NCBI RefSeq assembly: GCF_034931025.1
Contig: NZ_JAYGIL010000033.1
Span: 8,807-72,806 of the forward strand
Reading direction: 5' to 3'
DNA: 64,000 bases
Source: Arcicella gelida
GTDB taxonomy: Bacteria; Bacteroidota; Bacteroidia; Cytophagales; Spirosomataceae
Below are positions 43,464 to 51,717 of this stretch, piece by piece (within the stretch, counting starts at the first letter, position 1; the number at the start of each line of letters is the position of its first letter). The translations under genes were made by a program, and so were the position numbers. The notes beneath the pieces were generated by a model, which was not told where the DNA came from, searched no databases, and saw only the letters and a list, made by a program, of their open reading frames with translations.

Positions 43464-44174
43464 ATGGACAAACCGAAGTATAAACGAATTCTTCTCAAAC
43501 TATCAGGCGAAGCCCTCAGTTCAGATGGTGAAGTTATTGACCCATCAATTTTAGAGCAATACGCTCTTGAAATTAAGAAAGTAAAGGAATTAGGCGTTGA
43601 AATTGCCATTGTGATTGGCGGAGGAAATATCTTCCGTGGGGCAGCAGCAGCTAAAGCAGGTATTGACCGTGTTCAAGGCGATTATATGGGAATGCTCGCT
43701 ACCGTTATTAATGGCATGGCTATTCAAGGTTCTTTAGAAAAACACGGAATGTTTACTCGTTTACAAACTGCTATCAAAATGGATGCTGTTTGTGAACCAT
43801 TTATTCGTCGCAGAGCGATGCGTCATTTAGAGAAAGGACGTATTGTTATTTTCGGAGCAGGAACTGGAAACCCATATTTTACAACAGATTCTACTGCGGC
43901 TTTGCGTGCGATTGAAATCGAAGCAGATGTGGTATTGAAAGGAACTAGAGTTGATGGCGTTTACACTGCCGACCCAGAAAAAGACCCAACTGCTACTCGT
44001 TATACAAATCTTTCATTTGCAGAAGCAATTAGCAAAGGTTTAAAAATTATGGATACTACGGCATTTACTTTATGCCAAGAAAACAAAGTTCCAATCATTG
44101 TATTTGATATGAACAAAAGTAACAACTTAGTAGATTTAGCAAGAGGAGAAGAAGTAGGAACTTTAATTAGTTAA
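43464..44174 (+). CDS. pyrH: Uridylate (UMP) kinase
   Basis: The product has 236 residues, the usual length. Motifs: LLKLSGEALSS, IVIGGGNIFRG, RRAMRHLEKGRIVIF, GTGNPYFTTDSTAALRA and GTRVDGVYTADPEKDP, all as in bacterial PyrH (amino-acid kinase fold). It phosphorylates UMP to UDP. It is followed 78 bp later by frr, the classic pyrH-frr pair. Confidence 0.97.
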   Translation: MDKPKYKRILLKLSGEALSSDGEVIDPSILEQYALEIKKVKELGVEIAIVIGGGNIFRGAAAAKAGIDRVQGDYMGMLATVINGMAIQGSLEKHGMFTRLQTAIKMDAVCEPFIRRRAMRHLEKGRIVIFGAGTGNPYFTTDSTAALRAIEIEADVVLKGTRVDGVYTADPEKDPTATRYTNLSFAEAISKGLKIMDTTAFTLCQENKVPIIVFDMNKSNNLVDLARGEEVGTLIS

Positions 44175-44252
44175 TGGTTTAGGTAAACCGATGAAGATTT
44201 TCTAATTCAATCGAAAACCTTGTAATCAATATAGAAAATCCCAAATTAAACA

Positions 44253-44813
44253 ATGGAAGAAATAGAATTTTACATTGATGCAGCCAAAGAAACGATGGAT
44301 GGAGCACTCAAGCACTTAGCAATTGAGCTTTCTAAAATTCGTGCAGGAAAAGCAACGCCTTCAATGTTAGATGGTATTCAAGTAGATTATTATGGAATGA
44401 TGACTCCACTTACTGGAGCAGCATCAATCAATACGCCTGATGCTCGTACAATTGTTGTTAAACCTTTCGAGAAAAAAATGATTGCTGAATGTGAAAAAGC
44501 AATTCGTAACTCAAACATTGGTTTAACACCGATGAACGATGGTGAAATTATCCGTTTAAACATTCCTCCACTTACTGAAGAACGTCGTCGTGATTTAGTA
44601 AAGAGAGTAAAAGCGGAAATTGAAACGGCGAAAATTAATGTAAGAAACGTTCGTCAAGATGCGAACAGTTCTATTAAAAAATTGAAAAATGAAGGCGTTT
44701 CTGAAGATGCTGTAAAAGCAGGAGAGGAGCGTATTCAAAAAATGACTGATAGCTATATTCTTAAAGTAGATGCAGTATTTGCTGATAAAGAAAAAGATAT
44801 TATGTCGGTGTAA
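44253..44813 (+). CDS. frr: Ribosome recycling factor
   Basis: The product has 186 residues, the usual length. It has the family sequence KIRAGKATPSMLDGIQVDYYG, ASINTPDARTIVVKPF, IRLNIPPLTEERRRDLVKR and ISV-type C-terminus. It splits the post-termination ribosome together with EF-G. It lies downstream of pyrH and ends with a strong terminator. Confidence 0.97.
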   Translation: MEEIEFYIDAAKETMDGALKHLAIELSKIRAGKATPSMLDGIQVDYYGMMTPLTGAASINTPDARTIVVKPFEKKMIAECEKAIRNSNIGLTPMNDGEIIRLNIPPLTEERRRDLVKRVKAEIETAKINVRNVRQDANSSIKKLKNEGVSEDAVKAGEERIQKMTDSYILKVDAVFADKEKDIMSV

Positions 44814-44833
44814 GTAAAGATTTTTTAGGGAAG

Positions 44834-44880
44834 AGTTTTGAATGCTGAATGACAATTTTAGTATTCAAAACTTTTTTTTG
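44834..44880 (+). terminator. Intrinsic terminator of pyrH-frr
   Basis: AGTTTTGAAT pairs with ATTCAAAACT around a 19-nt loop, followed by a run of seven or eight T. The stem sequence belongs to the GAGTTTTGAATT-type spacer repeats seen also near 19060, 59540 and 61063. Confidence 0.8.
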
Positions 44881-44910
44881 TGGGTGTTTTTACAAGATAC
44901 TAAATTGTTA

Positions 44911-45480
44911 TCACCAATCTTCTTCTCCTTCAATCCAAAATTCTAATAGACTTTCCTTGTCAATGTGAAAACAATATTTGTCTGCTAAGTAATCTAGACT
45001 TTCACTTGTTTCCATTGTTATCCAACCGTAGTAGCGACTCAAACTACAAAAGCGTTGTGCTTTATATGTTGTATTGTTCACTTTTTCAAATCTCAGTATG
45101 TGTCTGTATGATTGAATTTTGTAATAATGTTTTTGTAATTCTATATAGTCGTCTTTGTCAAGATGTCCCAAATAAACATCAATTGAATTTTCAGTCTTAT
45201 CAATAATATAGTCTTTGGCTGTTATATGGTTTTCCATTATTTCCGTAACAATTTCAACTTCGTCCTGCAAGACTACAGATTTCAATACTTTTCTGAGGAC
45301 GACCTTTGCATCTTCTGGATGTTCATAAAACTCAAAGCCTTTTGGAAGCTCTATTAATAGCTCCGATTTTGGGTATTTGCTTTTATCTTTCACAACATAG
45401 AAGCGTTCCTTTCCATTTTTTGTCATTTTAGAGATAAAAAAATGGGATTCTTTTTTTCTGTTGATATATTCTAAAAGCAT
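44911..45480 (-). CDS. Unknown soluble protein
   Basis: The product has 189 residues, with no signal peptide or membrane segment. It is rich in Lys, Glu and Tyr and looks like an alpha/beta protein (KSELLIELPKGFEFYEHPED; SIDVYLGHLDKDDYIELQ). I do not recognise a family. It begins a run of minus-strand accessory genes of unknown function that extends to about 49 kb. Confidence 0.65.
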   Translation of the reverse strand: MLLEYINRKKESHFFISKMTKNGKERFYVVKDKSKYPKSELLIELPKGFEFYEHPEDAKVVLRKVLKSVVLQDEVEIVTEIMENHITAKDYIIDKTENSIDVYLGHLDKDDYIELQKHYYKIQSYRHILRFEKVNNTTYKAQRFCSLSRYYGWITMETSESLDYLADKYCFHIDKESLLEFWIEGEEDW

Positions 45481-45637
45481 TTTGGTATATCAAAATAATG
45501 TTTATTTGTTACGAAAAAATATTTGTAAAGAAGTGTATGGAACTACAAAAGCTACCGAGCTTTTTGTGATTAAAAAGGCTCTATAATCTTTTCCAATTTC
45601 AAATGCTTTCCAATTCACTTTTTCAGTAAAACAGGTT

Positions 45638-46399
45638 TTAATAAAAAAAATTAAATTTTTCTGATTTCATATTTTTAAAATTACCCATTACGATAACTTT
45701 TTTCTTTGTTGTGTTACTCATTAAATCCATTTTGTAATCGCCTGTAAATTTTTTCGAAGAATTGTCAAAAAACAAATTGCAATACCCTTGTCCATTACCA
45801 AACTTATTTATCTCTGAAAGATAATAACCTTCAACTTTTTTTCTTTTGTCGATAAGATATGAACCATTTGAAGTAAATGATTTTATCTCAAAAACGATAT
45901 TTACGTAAGGGTTTTGTTTAACATAGTAGATTAGAATTGAGTTTTCTTTTGTGTACCTAAAACTTTGTTCTCCTTGAGGTAAGCATCCAATGTTATTTAA
46001 GTTATCTTCGAAGCTCAAAATATTTTCCCCACAATTAAACTTTGTTTGGCTAAAGTTGTATGGTTTCGAGATAAATGGAATTATTAATGTGTCTAAAGCG
46101 ATTATTTTATTGGTTGTATTTTTAATAATAATTGGATAAATACCTGCATTTTCATACTTATGTGAAAAAGTAGATTCAATTAAAGTAGTTTTTGTTGAGT
46201 CTCCAAAATCTACTTTAAAAGTATTCGTACTTGTCGGTTTAAAATAAAATTGTACTTTTCCAAGTGTGTCCAGTGTGAAGGAAATTTTTGCAGTTTCAAT
46301 TATTTCGACAGGTTCTGGTTCTAGATTACTTTTTGGTGAGCAAGAAAAGATAAAAAAGCTAACAAGAAAGTAAAATATTGGTGTTTTTGATGTCTTCAT
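45638..46399 (-). CDS. PKD-like lipoprotein, unknown
   Basis: The product has 253 residues. The signal ends in FFIFSC (Cys20), a lipobox. About residues 35-110 look like a PKD/immunoglobulin-like domain (FKVDFGDSTKT, then FSHKYENAGIYPIIIKN). The rest is beta-rich with two cysteines (KFNCGENIL and IGCLPQGEQ). No enzyme motif was seen. PKD domains are surface-exposed spacer or adhesion modules. It is a single-gene unit in the accessory stretch. Confidence 0.72.
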   Translation of the reverse strand: MKTSKTPIFYFLVSFFIFSCSPKSNLEPEPVEIIETAKISFTLDTLGKVQFYFKPTSTNTFKVDFGDSTKTTLIESTFSHKYENAGIYPIIIKNTTNKIIALDTLIIPFISKPYNFSQTKFNCGENILSFEDNLNNIGCLPQGEQSFRYTKENSILIYYVKQNPYVNIVFEIKSFTSNGSYLIDKRKKVEGYYLSEINKFGNGQGYCNLFFDNSSKKFTGDYKMDLMSNTTKKKVIVMGNFKNMKSEKFNFFY

Positions 46400-46523
46400 T
46401 GTTTTTTTTAATGTTCAGTTTAAATTAGTGCTAATGGTGGTATTGAAGTAGTGCATTTACGAAAATTTTTAACAATTGTTCTACGAATGGCGTACAACTC
46501 TTAACAAAAAACATATTCTAATC

Positions 46524-46568
46524 AGTCTAATTGAAAAAACACTTAGACTAGCGAGGGCTTAATCCTCG
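46524..46568. terminator. Double hairpin overlapping the 3' end of an unknown gene
   Basis: AGTCTAA (46524-46530) pairs with TTAGACT (46543-46549), then CGAGG (46552-46556) pairs with CCTCG (46564-46568). The second hairpin includes the stop codon of the gene at 46559-46975. The core TTAGACTAGCGAGGG recurs in near-identical form at 62368-62382, so this is a dispersed element. Confidence 0.6.
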
Positions 46569-46975
46569 AGGTCAAAACTATCAAGTGTCTTGATTTCAAT
46601 TTCGTACCAACTAGGTTCATATTCTTTTTCTTGTTTCTCCATTTCGATAACATACTCTTTAGCATCTGATTCGTCAAAAAAAACCTTGATAATTCTACTA
46701 CCAATTTGTCCAAAACCTTCTTCTACTGAATTAATTAAATATATAATTCCATTCGATAACCCCTCGTGAAAAACTAAAATATCAGAAATGTCTTCAATGC
46801 TTACGTCTATATCAAGATTTACTTTTCTGTACGGTTGTTCTGACCATTTATCTACGGTTTTACATTTTTCTAAATACAATTGTTTTGCATCATTTGCAAT
46901 TTTAGTTGTGCTGTAAACACCAAGCACAATGTTTTTTCCTGAGTATGGAGAAATATATCGTTTAAGTACTACCAT
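46559..46975 (-). CDS. Unknown small soluble protein
   Basis: The ATG at 46975 gives 138 residues (MVVLKRYISPYSGKN); a TTG six codons upstream (46993) is less likely. It is a soluble alpha/beta protein with an acidic end (LDSFDLED) and no recognised domain. A double hairpin covers its 3' end. It lies in the accessory stretch beside the PD-(D/E)XK gene. Confidence 0.6.
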   Translation of the reverse strand: MVVLKRYISPYSGKNIVLGVYSTTKIANDAKQLYLEKCKTVDKWSEQPYRKVNLDIDVSIEDISDILVFHEGLSNGIIYLINSVEEGFGQIGSRIIKVFFDESDAKEYVIEMEKQEKEYEPSWYEIEIKTLDSFDLED

Positions 46976-47061
46976 AATTATATTTGTTGTCAATATAATT
47001 CTTGTTTTTCAATCAAAATTGAAGGAAAACATATTAGTTCTGTTGTATACACACTGCGAGC

Positions 47062-47116
47062 GAGACGCTCTTTGATGTTTGGGGTCGTAGGAACGCTACG
47101 CTTAACCTACGACCAG
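47062..47116. repeat. Two adjacent hairpins (GAGCG and GGTCGTAGG stems)
   Basis: GAGCG-aga-CGCTC is followed by GGTCGTAGG, a 13-nt loop and CCTACGACC. Both are GC-rich compared with the surroundings, and the first echoes the GCGAG words in the other hairpin elements of the window. It sits between two unknown minus-strand genes. Confidence 0.5.
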
Positions 47117-47159
47117 TTTGAGTTAAATTTATAAATAAAAGTTGAAGTTTAGAACTACT

Positions 47160-47262
47160 GCCCAACAGAATTCCGTCCGCCGAAACCAAAGCTTGGATAT
47201 GCACTGCTGATGATTGTACTTCCGTCAAGCCCCAATTGCACAAAACCTTTTGTTAGCGGTTC
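47160..47262 (-). repeat. attC-like sequence after the PD-(D/E)XK gene
   Basis: Read on the minus strand the segment starts with ACCGCTAACAAAAGG just after the stop of the upstream gene and ends with TGTTGGGC about 95 bp later. The end matches the integron attC consensus GTTRRRY; the start (CGCTAAC) departs from RYYYAAC at two positions. The internal complementary boxes of a true attC are poor. A related GTTAGCGGT word precedes the gene's own start near 49036-49044. The call as a recombination site is tentative. Confidence 0.35.
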
Positions 47263-47277
47263 GTGCTTTTCGTCAAA

Positions 47278-49002
47278 CTATATGCCACCAATAGGTAAAT
47301 ATTTTCCACTTGTCTTTATTTTCAAGTTTTTTTCATTTTCAAAGCCAAGTCCTTTAGTTTGATATGTCTGGTCGAAAATATCTGTCAAGTCAGGAGTTAA
47401 GGCAAAAACTGTTGCATCGGAATTGAGTTCTTTGGTAGTTATTTTTTCATTTATGAACGCACCGCAAACTTCTAATTCATCAGCAGTAATCAATTTGCCA
47501 TGTAGTTTTTCTCTTAGATTTAGAAATGCCATTAATTGAGATTTATTTTTTCCAAGTTTTTCTAACTGTAAAAGAAATATTTCTAAATCGTCAATACAAA
47601 CACTCCAAGGAAATTCATCATCATCGTAAATTTCAAGTAGACTACTTAAATCCGTTTGAATTTGTCCAAACCTTTCAAGTGTTACTATAATTGAGAAGGC
47701 GGAATGATAATTTTTAGTCCTAATATCAATCACATGTTTTTTTAGTTTCTCATCGCTGTAAATATTCAAAGCTTCTTTGCTTATAAATTTTGATTTTACA
47801 CGATATGCTTGGTCGTAGCCTTTTTGAATTGTTTCTTCAAAATTTGATTGAATAAGGGGATATGCTTTGTCTGGTTCTCGTCTTGGTTCGTCTCTTTTCG
47901 AAGCTTTAGCCTCAACAATTAAAGCCATGCCATCAATAAGAAAAAGTAAATCTTGTTCATGCCCATCCTGGGTAAAAAAACTTTTGTAAATAAAAGCCTT
48001 CCCTTTAAAAAACCGTTGAAAAACATTTTCGATTTTTATTTCAAGTTTCTTGCCACGTACTGCATAAAATTTTTCTCTAAATGTTGCTTGGGTGCAAAAT
48101 TCGAACAAGGCATTGTAAACTGCCTGAATTAATTGATGTGCCTCAACAAGTTGAAATTCATCATCGGACACTTTAAAAATTGGTCTTGAATGTATGATGT
48201 TGCTTTCTGTATAATATAGAAAGCCTGTCTTTTCTCTTTTACTTGTGAAAGTGTTTAGGAAAGCTTCAGCTTTATCAATTCCGAAATTGTCAACCAATTG
48301 CTGTTTAGAATAGCGATACATTTTACCCTTATCATACATCCAATCGAATAAATCTTGTAAATGTTGTGGAAGATGCTCCTGCCATTCCATCGGCATGAGG
48401 TCTTTTTCTTTCATTTCATCACAAAACTCTTCCCAAGTTTGTTGCCCTTCTTTTTTATTAATCTTTTGATTTAGAAATTCATTGGGTAGTTTATCGATGT
48501 AGTTGTAAATATTTATAAAATCTTGAACTTCTAATTTGAAATGATTTTTTATTTCCTCGTTAAATGGAGTGAAATACTCCTGTACTCTTTCAATGATTTG
48601 TTCTTCATAGTTTAGCAGTCCGTGATTGAAATACCCCAAGAATGTTGGCATTGCTATCATTCTTCTCATTTTCCAGTCTTCATCAACTACATCGGCGGGC
48701 CTAGGGTAAAAAAACTCTGTATATCCATTTTCTATTCCATTCAATAGCACTTTCATGTGATCTAAGTCTTCATCGCTGTATTTAGCTTTAAGTCCTGCAG
48801 CTGGAATTTCGGATGTAACATTTAAACCCGCTAAATATAGAAGTTGTCGCTGTGGCGAGGAAAGTCCTTTTAATGAATTTGTCGGACTGTCAAAACGGAT
48901 GAACTGCATTAATGAACTAATGTCACCAAGAAACATCGTTGTTTCAAATTGGCTTACAAAGTCTTTAAGTTCTTGAGATTTTTGAGTTAAATCTATACTC
49001 AT
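47278..49002 (-). CDS. Unknown protein with a PD-(D/E)XK nuclease-like core
   Basis: The product has 574 residues, with no signal or membrane segment. The first ~300 residues are unfamiliar and helix-rich (EEFCDEMKEKDLMPMEWQEH). At 320-370 lies a nuclease-like core: IKIENVFQRFF (Glu325/327 helix), then EQDLLFLIDGMALIVEAKAS, which gives Asp351, Glu364 and Lys366 in the D-x12-E-x-K order of PD-(D/E)XK enzymes. The remainder carries SAFSIIVTLERFGQIQTDL. No DNA-binding or helicase domain and no methylase partner were seen. It could be a stand-alone defence or DNA-processing nuclease. It is flanked by GTTAGCGGT-type words, like a cassette. Confidence 0.65.
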   Translation of the reverse strand: MSIDLTQKSQELKDFVSQFETTMFLGDISSLMQFIRFDSPTNSLKGLSSPQRQLLYLAGLNVTSEIPAAGLKAKYSDEDLDHMKVLLNGIENGYTEFFYPRPADVVDEDWKMRRMIAMPTFLGYFNHGLLNYEEQIIERVQEYFTPFNEEIKNHFKLEVQDFINIYNYIDKLPNEFLNQKINKKEGQQTWEEFCDEMKEKDLMPMEWQEHLPQHLQDLFDWMYDKGKMYRYSKQQLVDNFGIDKAEAFLNTFTSKREKTGFLYYTESNIIHSRPIFKVSDDEFQLVEAHQLIQAVYNALFEFCTQATFREKFYAVRGKKLEIKIENVFQRFFKGKAFIYKSFFTQDGHEQDLLFLIDGMALIVEAKASKRDEPRREPDKAYPLIQSNFEETIQKGYDQAYRVKSKFISKEALNIYSDEKLKKHVIDIRTKNYHSAFSIIVTLERFGQIQTDLSSLLEIYDDDEFPWSVCIDDLEIFLLQLEKLGKNKSQLMAFLNLREKLHGKLITADELEVCGAFINEKITTKELNSDATVFALTPDLTDIFDQTYQTKGLGFENEKNLKIKTSGKYLPIGGI

Positions 49003-49157
49003 TTTATATGTGTCAAATTGTAAAAGGGTGTCGCTTTAGCATGACCGCTAACTCGTAAATATACGCATGTTAGCATTTTTTCTAAAAATAATTAATTGTT
49101 ACAAACAAAGCTATTATTAGCTTTTTATAATTTATAAGTTATTTGTTTTCAAGTATT

Positions 49158-49165
49158 TATATTTG
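49158..49165 (+). promoter_or_regulatory. Candidate -7 box (TATATTTG) upstream of the tandem array
   Basis: TATATTTG followed by CC fits the -7 consensus, but no gene follows directly; only a 20-codon frame (49199-49261) and the 42-bp array at 49279 do. If real it would transcribe the array. No -33 box at 19 bp was found. Confidence 0.25.
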
Positions 49166-49278
49166 CCATTTTCAAGAATTGAGTTTTAATAATACAAAAT
49201 GAGAAGTGCAAAAACCATATTCAAACCATCTCGAAGTACTCCTAAAAAGCATCTCTTCTAAAAAGAATATGAATACTC

Positions 49279-49483
49279 CATTTAGTGAAATGCCACTTTA
49301 ATCTTTATACACGCCACTTACATTTAGTGAAATGCCATTTCAATCTTTATACACGCCACTTGCATTTAGTGAAATGCCATTTTAATCTTTATACACGCCA
49401 CTTGCATTTAGTGAAATGCCATGTCAATCTTTATACACGCCGCTTACATTTAGTGAAATGCCACTTCAATCTTTATATATGCC
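49279..49483. repeat. 42-bp tandem array with 21-bp half-units (about 4.9 copies)
   Basis: Units start at 49279, 49321, 49363, 49405 and 49447, each beginning CATTTAGTGAAATGCCA. Each unit splits into two related 21-bp halves ending in GCCACTT-type sequence (for example ATTTAGTGAAATGCCACTT and ATCTTTATACACGCCACTT). 21 bp is two helical turns. The plus-strand frame through it reads as 14-residue repeats (CHFNLYTRHLHLVK), which is a consequence of the period and not good evidence for a protein. It is unrelated in sequence to the other 42-bp array. Confidence 0.92.
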
Positions 49484-49524
49484 AAGAATTTTTAAATAAT
49501 TCATCATTCAAAACTCATATCTAG

Positions 49525-50472
49525 TCATCCCTTCTTATACTCTCTCATTTCCTCCATTCCTTGTTCGTAGCCTAATAGTAGCATTCTTTTAATGTCATCT
49601 TTATTGAATGCCTGAATATCAATATTCAAATGGTGCTGTGGACGAATGATTTTTAGCTTTATTCTGGATTGTCCTTTTAAAATGCCAAATTCACTTGGCG
49701 AACCATCTGCTGGTAAACATTCATTTCTGAATTCTGCCCAATCTAAATCGGCATTCAAACATTCGTTTACGGCAATGTCCATTACTCTATCTACCAAAGC
49801 TAAAAGGTTCCCATAAGGGAAGTATCCGCCATCAATGTTGCGAGTATGACAAGCTACACAAATGATTTCTGTACCACCATCTTGAATCGCTTTTTTTACA
49901 GGAGCAACATCACGCATTCCGCCATCTAAAAAAGCCATGTTATTTTGTCCGCCGATGTTAACAACGGGCATTAAGATGGGAATGGCAGACGATGCCATGA
50001 TATAGTCTAAGAAATGATCATAAGAAGGATTGGCATAGACGATATTTCCATTGATAATATCGACAGCACCCACTTTTAATTGAACAGGACTGGCATTCAG
50101 ATTCCTCATCGAAATGTTATTGTCCAGAATTTCTCTTAATGGCGTAGTATCTAACAAACCTTCAAAGTTTCTGCGGATAGCACTAAGCCCTAGTTCGTAA
50201 GTGCCACGTCTCAACGACAAACATTCTGGTGAGTAAATATTATTAACCCAAAAATCATTCAAATCTTTCGTTGCTTGATTAAAGTCGATATAACCATCGT
50301 TTTCAATACTTTGTCTGCCAAAACTATTGATTAAATAAGAGGCATTCATACTGCCTGCCGAGATACCATAGATAGCGTCTGGATAAAACCCTGTTTCAAA
50401 AACTGCTTTTACAACCCCTGCCTGATACGCACCTTTTACTGACCCACCCGCCAAAACTAAAATCTTACTCAT
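49525..50472 (-). CDS. Patatin-like phospholipase
   Basis: The product has 315 residues. It has the patatin oxyanion-hole stretch LAGGSVKGAYQAG, nucleophile elbow GISAGS (Ser near residue 42) and the catalytic DGGMRD dyad motif (Asp near residue 184). The family hydrolyses acyl lipids. No signal peptide or membrane segment is present, so it should be cytosolic or peripheral. It is a single gene, divergent from the polyprenyl synthetase gene. Confidence 0.93.
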   Translation of the reverse strand: MSKILVLAGGSVKGAYQAGVVKAVFETGFYPDAIYGISAGSMNASYLINSFGRQSIENDGYIDFNQATKDLNDFWVNNIYSPECLSLRRGTYELGLSAIRRNFEGLLDTTPLREILDNNISMRNLNASPVQLKVGAVDIINGNIVYANPSYDHFLDYIMASSAIPILMPVVNIGGQNNMAFLDGGMRDVAPVKKAIQDGGTEIICVACHTRNIDGGYFPYGNLLALVDRVMDIAVNECLNADLDWAEFRNECLPADGSPSEFGILKGQSRIKLKIIRPQHHLNIDIQAFNKDDIKRMLLLGYEQGMEEMREYKKG

Positions 50473-50637
50473 GGTTAAATATTGTTTTATAGATACTCGT
50501 CAACGTTTAGAATGAACAATTTTGTAAAACGAACGATTCATCAATTAACGAACTAAAAAAATAATTTCAGGTTATTAATTCAAGCAATATACATTTTTTT
50601 AGAGAAAAGCGTAATTTGCAAGCCATTTAAAAATATT

Positions 50638-51612
50638 ATGAATTTATCTATCAAAGAAATACAAGCTCCGATCCTTACTGAAATGAATGCCTTCGAAGGA
50701 AAGTTTAAGGAGTTTATGAAAACAAAGGTGATGCTCTTGGATACGATTATGAATTATATCGTACAAAGAAAAGGGAAACAGTTACGTCCGATGTTTGTAT
50801 TTTTATCGGCTGGTATTTGTGGTACAATCACTGAAAAAACGTATCGTGGAGCCGCTTTAATTGAGTTATTGCACACTGCTTCTTTAGTGCATGACGACGT
50901 GGTGGACGATTCTAATTACCGTCGTGGGTTCTTCTCGGTAAATGCCCTTTGGAAAAACAAAATAGCAGTTTTAGTGGGAGATTATTTATTGACAAGAGGA
51001 CTTTTACTCTCTGTTCAACATAATGATTTCGAAAATCTGAAAATCATTTCTACCGCTTTTCAAGAGATTACCGAAGGAGAATTATTACAGATAGAAAAGG
51101 CTCGTCGCTTAGATATTACCGAAGATGTTTACTTTGAAATTATCCGACAAAAAACCGCTACGCTAATTGCTGCTTGTTGTGCTGCTGGTGCGAGTTCTGT
51201 GGGTGCAGATGAAGAAACTGTTGCTAAAGCACATTCTTTCGGTGAAAAAGTAGGCATTGCTTTCCAAATTAAAGACGACCTTTTTGATTATGGAGATGCC
51301 GAAATCGGAAAGCCATTAGGCATTGATATTAAAGAAAAGAAAATGACACTTCCATTGATTTACGCATTGAACCAAGCTAATTGGAGTACCAAGCGTAACA
51401 TCATCAATATCATCAAAAACGAATCAGATAATCCTAAGAAAGTAGCAGAAGTAATTTCTTTTGTTAAGCAATCTGGCGGATTGGAATATGCTACCAAAGT
51501 AATGAAAAACATCGTTGAGGAAGCACAAAATATCCTTTTAACTTTTCCAGATTCTATCTATAGGAAATCATTGGCAGGACTTGTTCAATTTACAATTGAA
51601 CGAGCGAAGTAA
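50638..51612 (+). CDS. Polyprenyl diphosphate synthase (octaprenyl/solanesyl type)
   Basis: The product has 324 residues. Both aspartate-rich motifs are present: LVHDDVVDDSNYRRG (first) and QIKDDLFDYGDAEIGKPLG (second), with GKQLRPMFVFLSAG near the start. It makes long-chain trans-polyprenyl diphosphates for the menaquinone side chain. The exact chain length cannot be given. It is a single gene ended by a perfect 32-nt palindrome that begins 3 bp after the stop. Confidence 0.93.
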   Translation: MNLSIKEIQAPILTEMNAFEGKFKEFMKTKVMLLDTIMNYIVQRKGKQLRPMFVFLSAGICGTITEKTYRGAALIELLHTASLVHDDVVDDSNYRRGFFSVNALWKNKIAVLVGDYLLTRGLLLSVQHNDFENLKIISTAFQEITEGELLQIEKARRLDITEDVYFEIIRQKTATLIAACCAAGASSVGADEETVAKAHSFGEKVGIAFQIKDDLFDYGDAEIGKPLGIDIKEKKMTLPLIYALNQANWSTKRNIINIIKNESDNPKKVAEVISFVKQSGGLEYATKVMKNIVEEAQNILLTFPDSIYRKSLAGLVQFTIERAK

Positions 51613-51614
51613 TT

Positions 51615-51646
51615 AGCTTTGACAACTTTTAAAAGTTGTCAAAGCT
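51615..51646. terminator. Perfect 32-nt palindrome after the polyprenyl synthase gene
   Basis: AGCTTTGACAACTTTT meets its exact complement with no spacer. A second copy of the outer word (TTAGCTTTGA at 51613, TCAAAGCTAA at 51649-51658) allows an alternative pairing. It is also the outer block of the flank shared with the minisatellite copy at 16 kb, where only the left half is preserved. It probably ends transcription of the gene finishing at 51612. Confidence 0.65.
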
Positions 51647-51717
51647 ACTCAAAGCTAATCTAGTTTGTAAAATATTATTTGGTTTTTGATTCATTTTTGA
51701 ATGATAAACCAAACGAA
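51647..51717. repeat. Conserved flank of palindromic minisatellite copy B
   Basis: AATATTATTTGGTTTT, TTCATTTTTGAA and AAACCAAACGAATCC appear here in the same order and spacing as on the minus strand of 16516-16565. TTTGGTTT with AAACCAAA, and ATTCA with TGAAT inside, form a nested hairpin. It adjoins the first repeat unit. Confidence 0.8.

Larger units (their letters stand above)
46976..47277. other. Intergenic region with hairpins and attC-like segment, no gene
   Basis: About 300 bp separating two unknown minus-strand genes. It contains the GC-rich hairpins at 47062-47116 and the attC-like segment at 47160-47262. A 69-codon minus frame across it (47034-47243) has no start context and is treated as chance. 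Confidence 0.5.
49003..49524. other. Intergenic region holding the 42-bp tandem array
   Basis: About 520 bp between the start of the PD-(D/E)XK gene and the end of the patatin gene. Besides the array (49279-49483) and a candidate -7 box at 49158, it is plain AT-rich DNA. A GTTAGCGGT word lies at about 49036-49044 (minus strand). Confidence 0.5.

Noticed and set aside
47034..47243. 69-codon minus-strand frame between two unknown genes
   Set aside because: It crosses GC-rich hairpins and the attC-like segment and has no protein-like pattern.
49199..49261. 20-codon frame (MRSAKTIFKPSRSTPKKHLF) upstream of the tandem array
   Set aside because: Too short to judge; it has a -7-like box upstream but no other support.
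49285..49524. 79-codon frame reading CHFNLYTRHLHLVK repeats
   Set aside because: A consequence of the 42-bp tandem array; no ribosome-binding site, signal or non-repeat domain.
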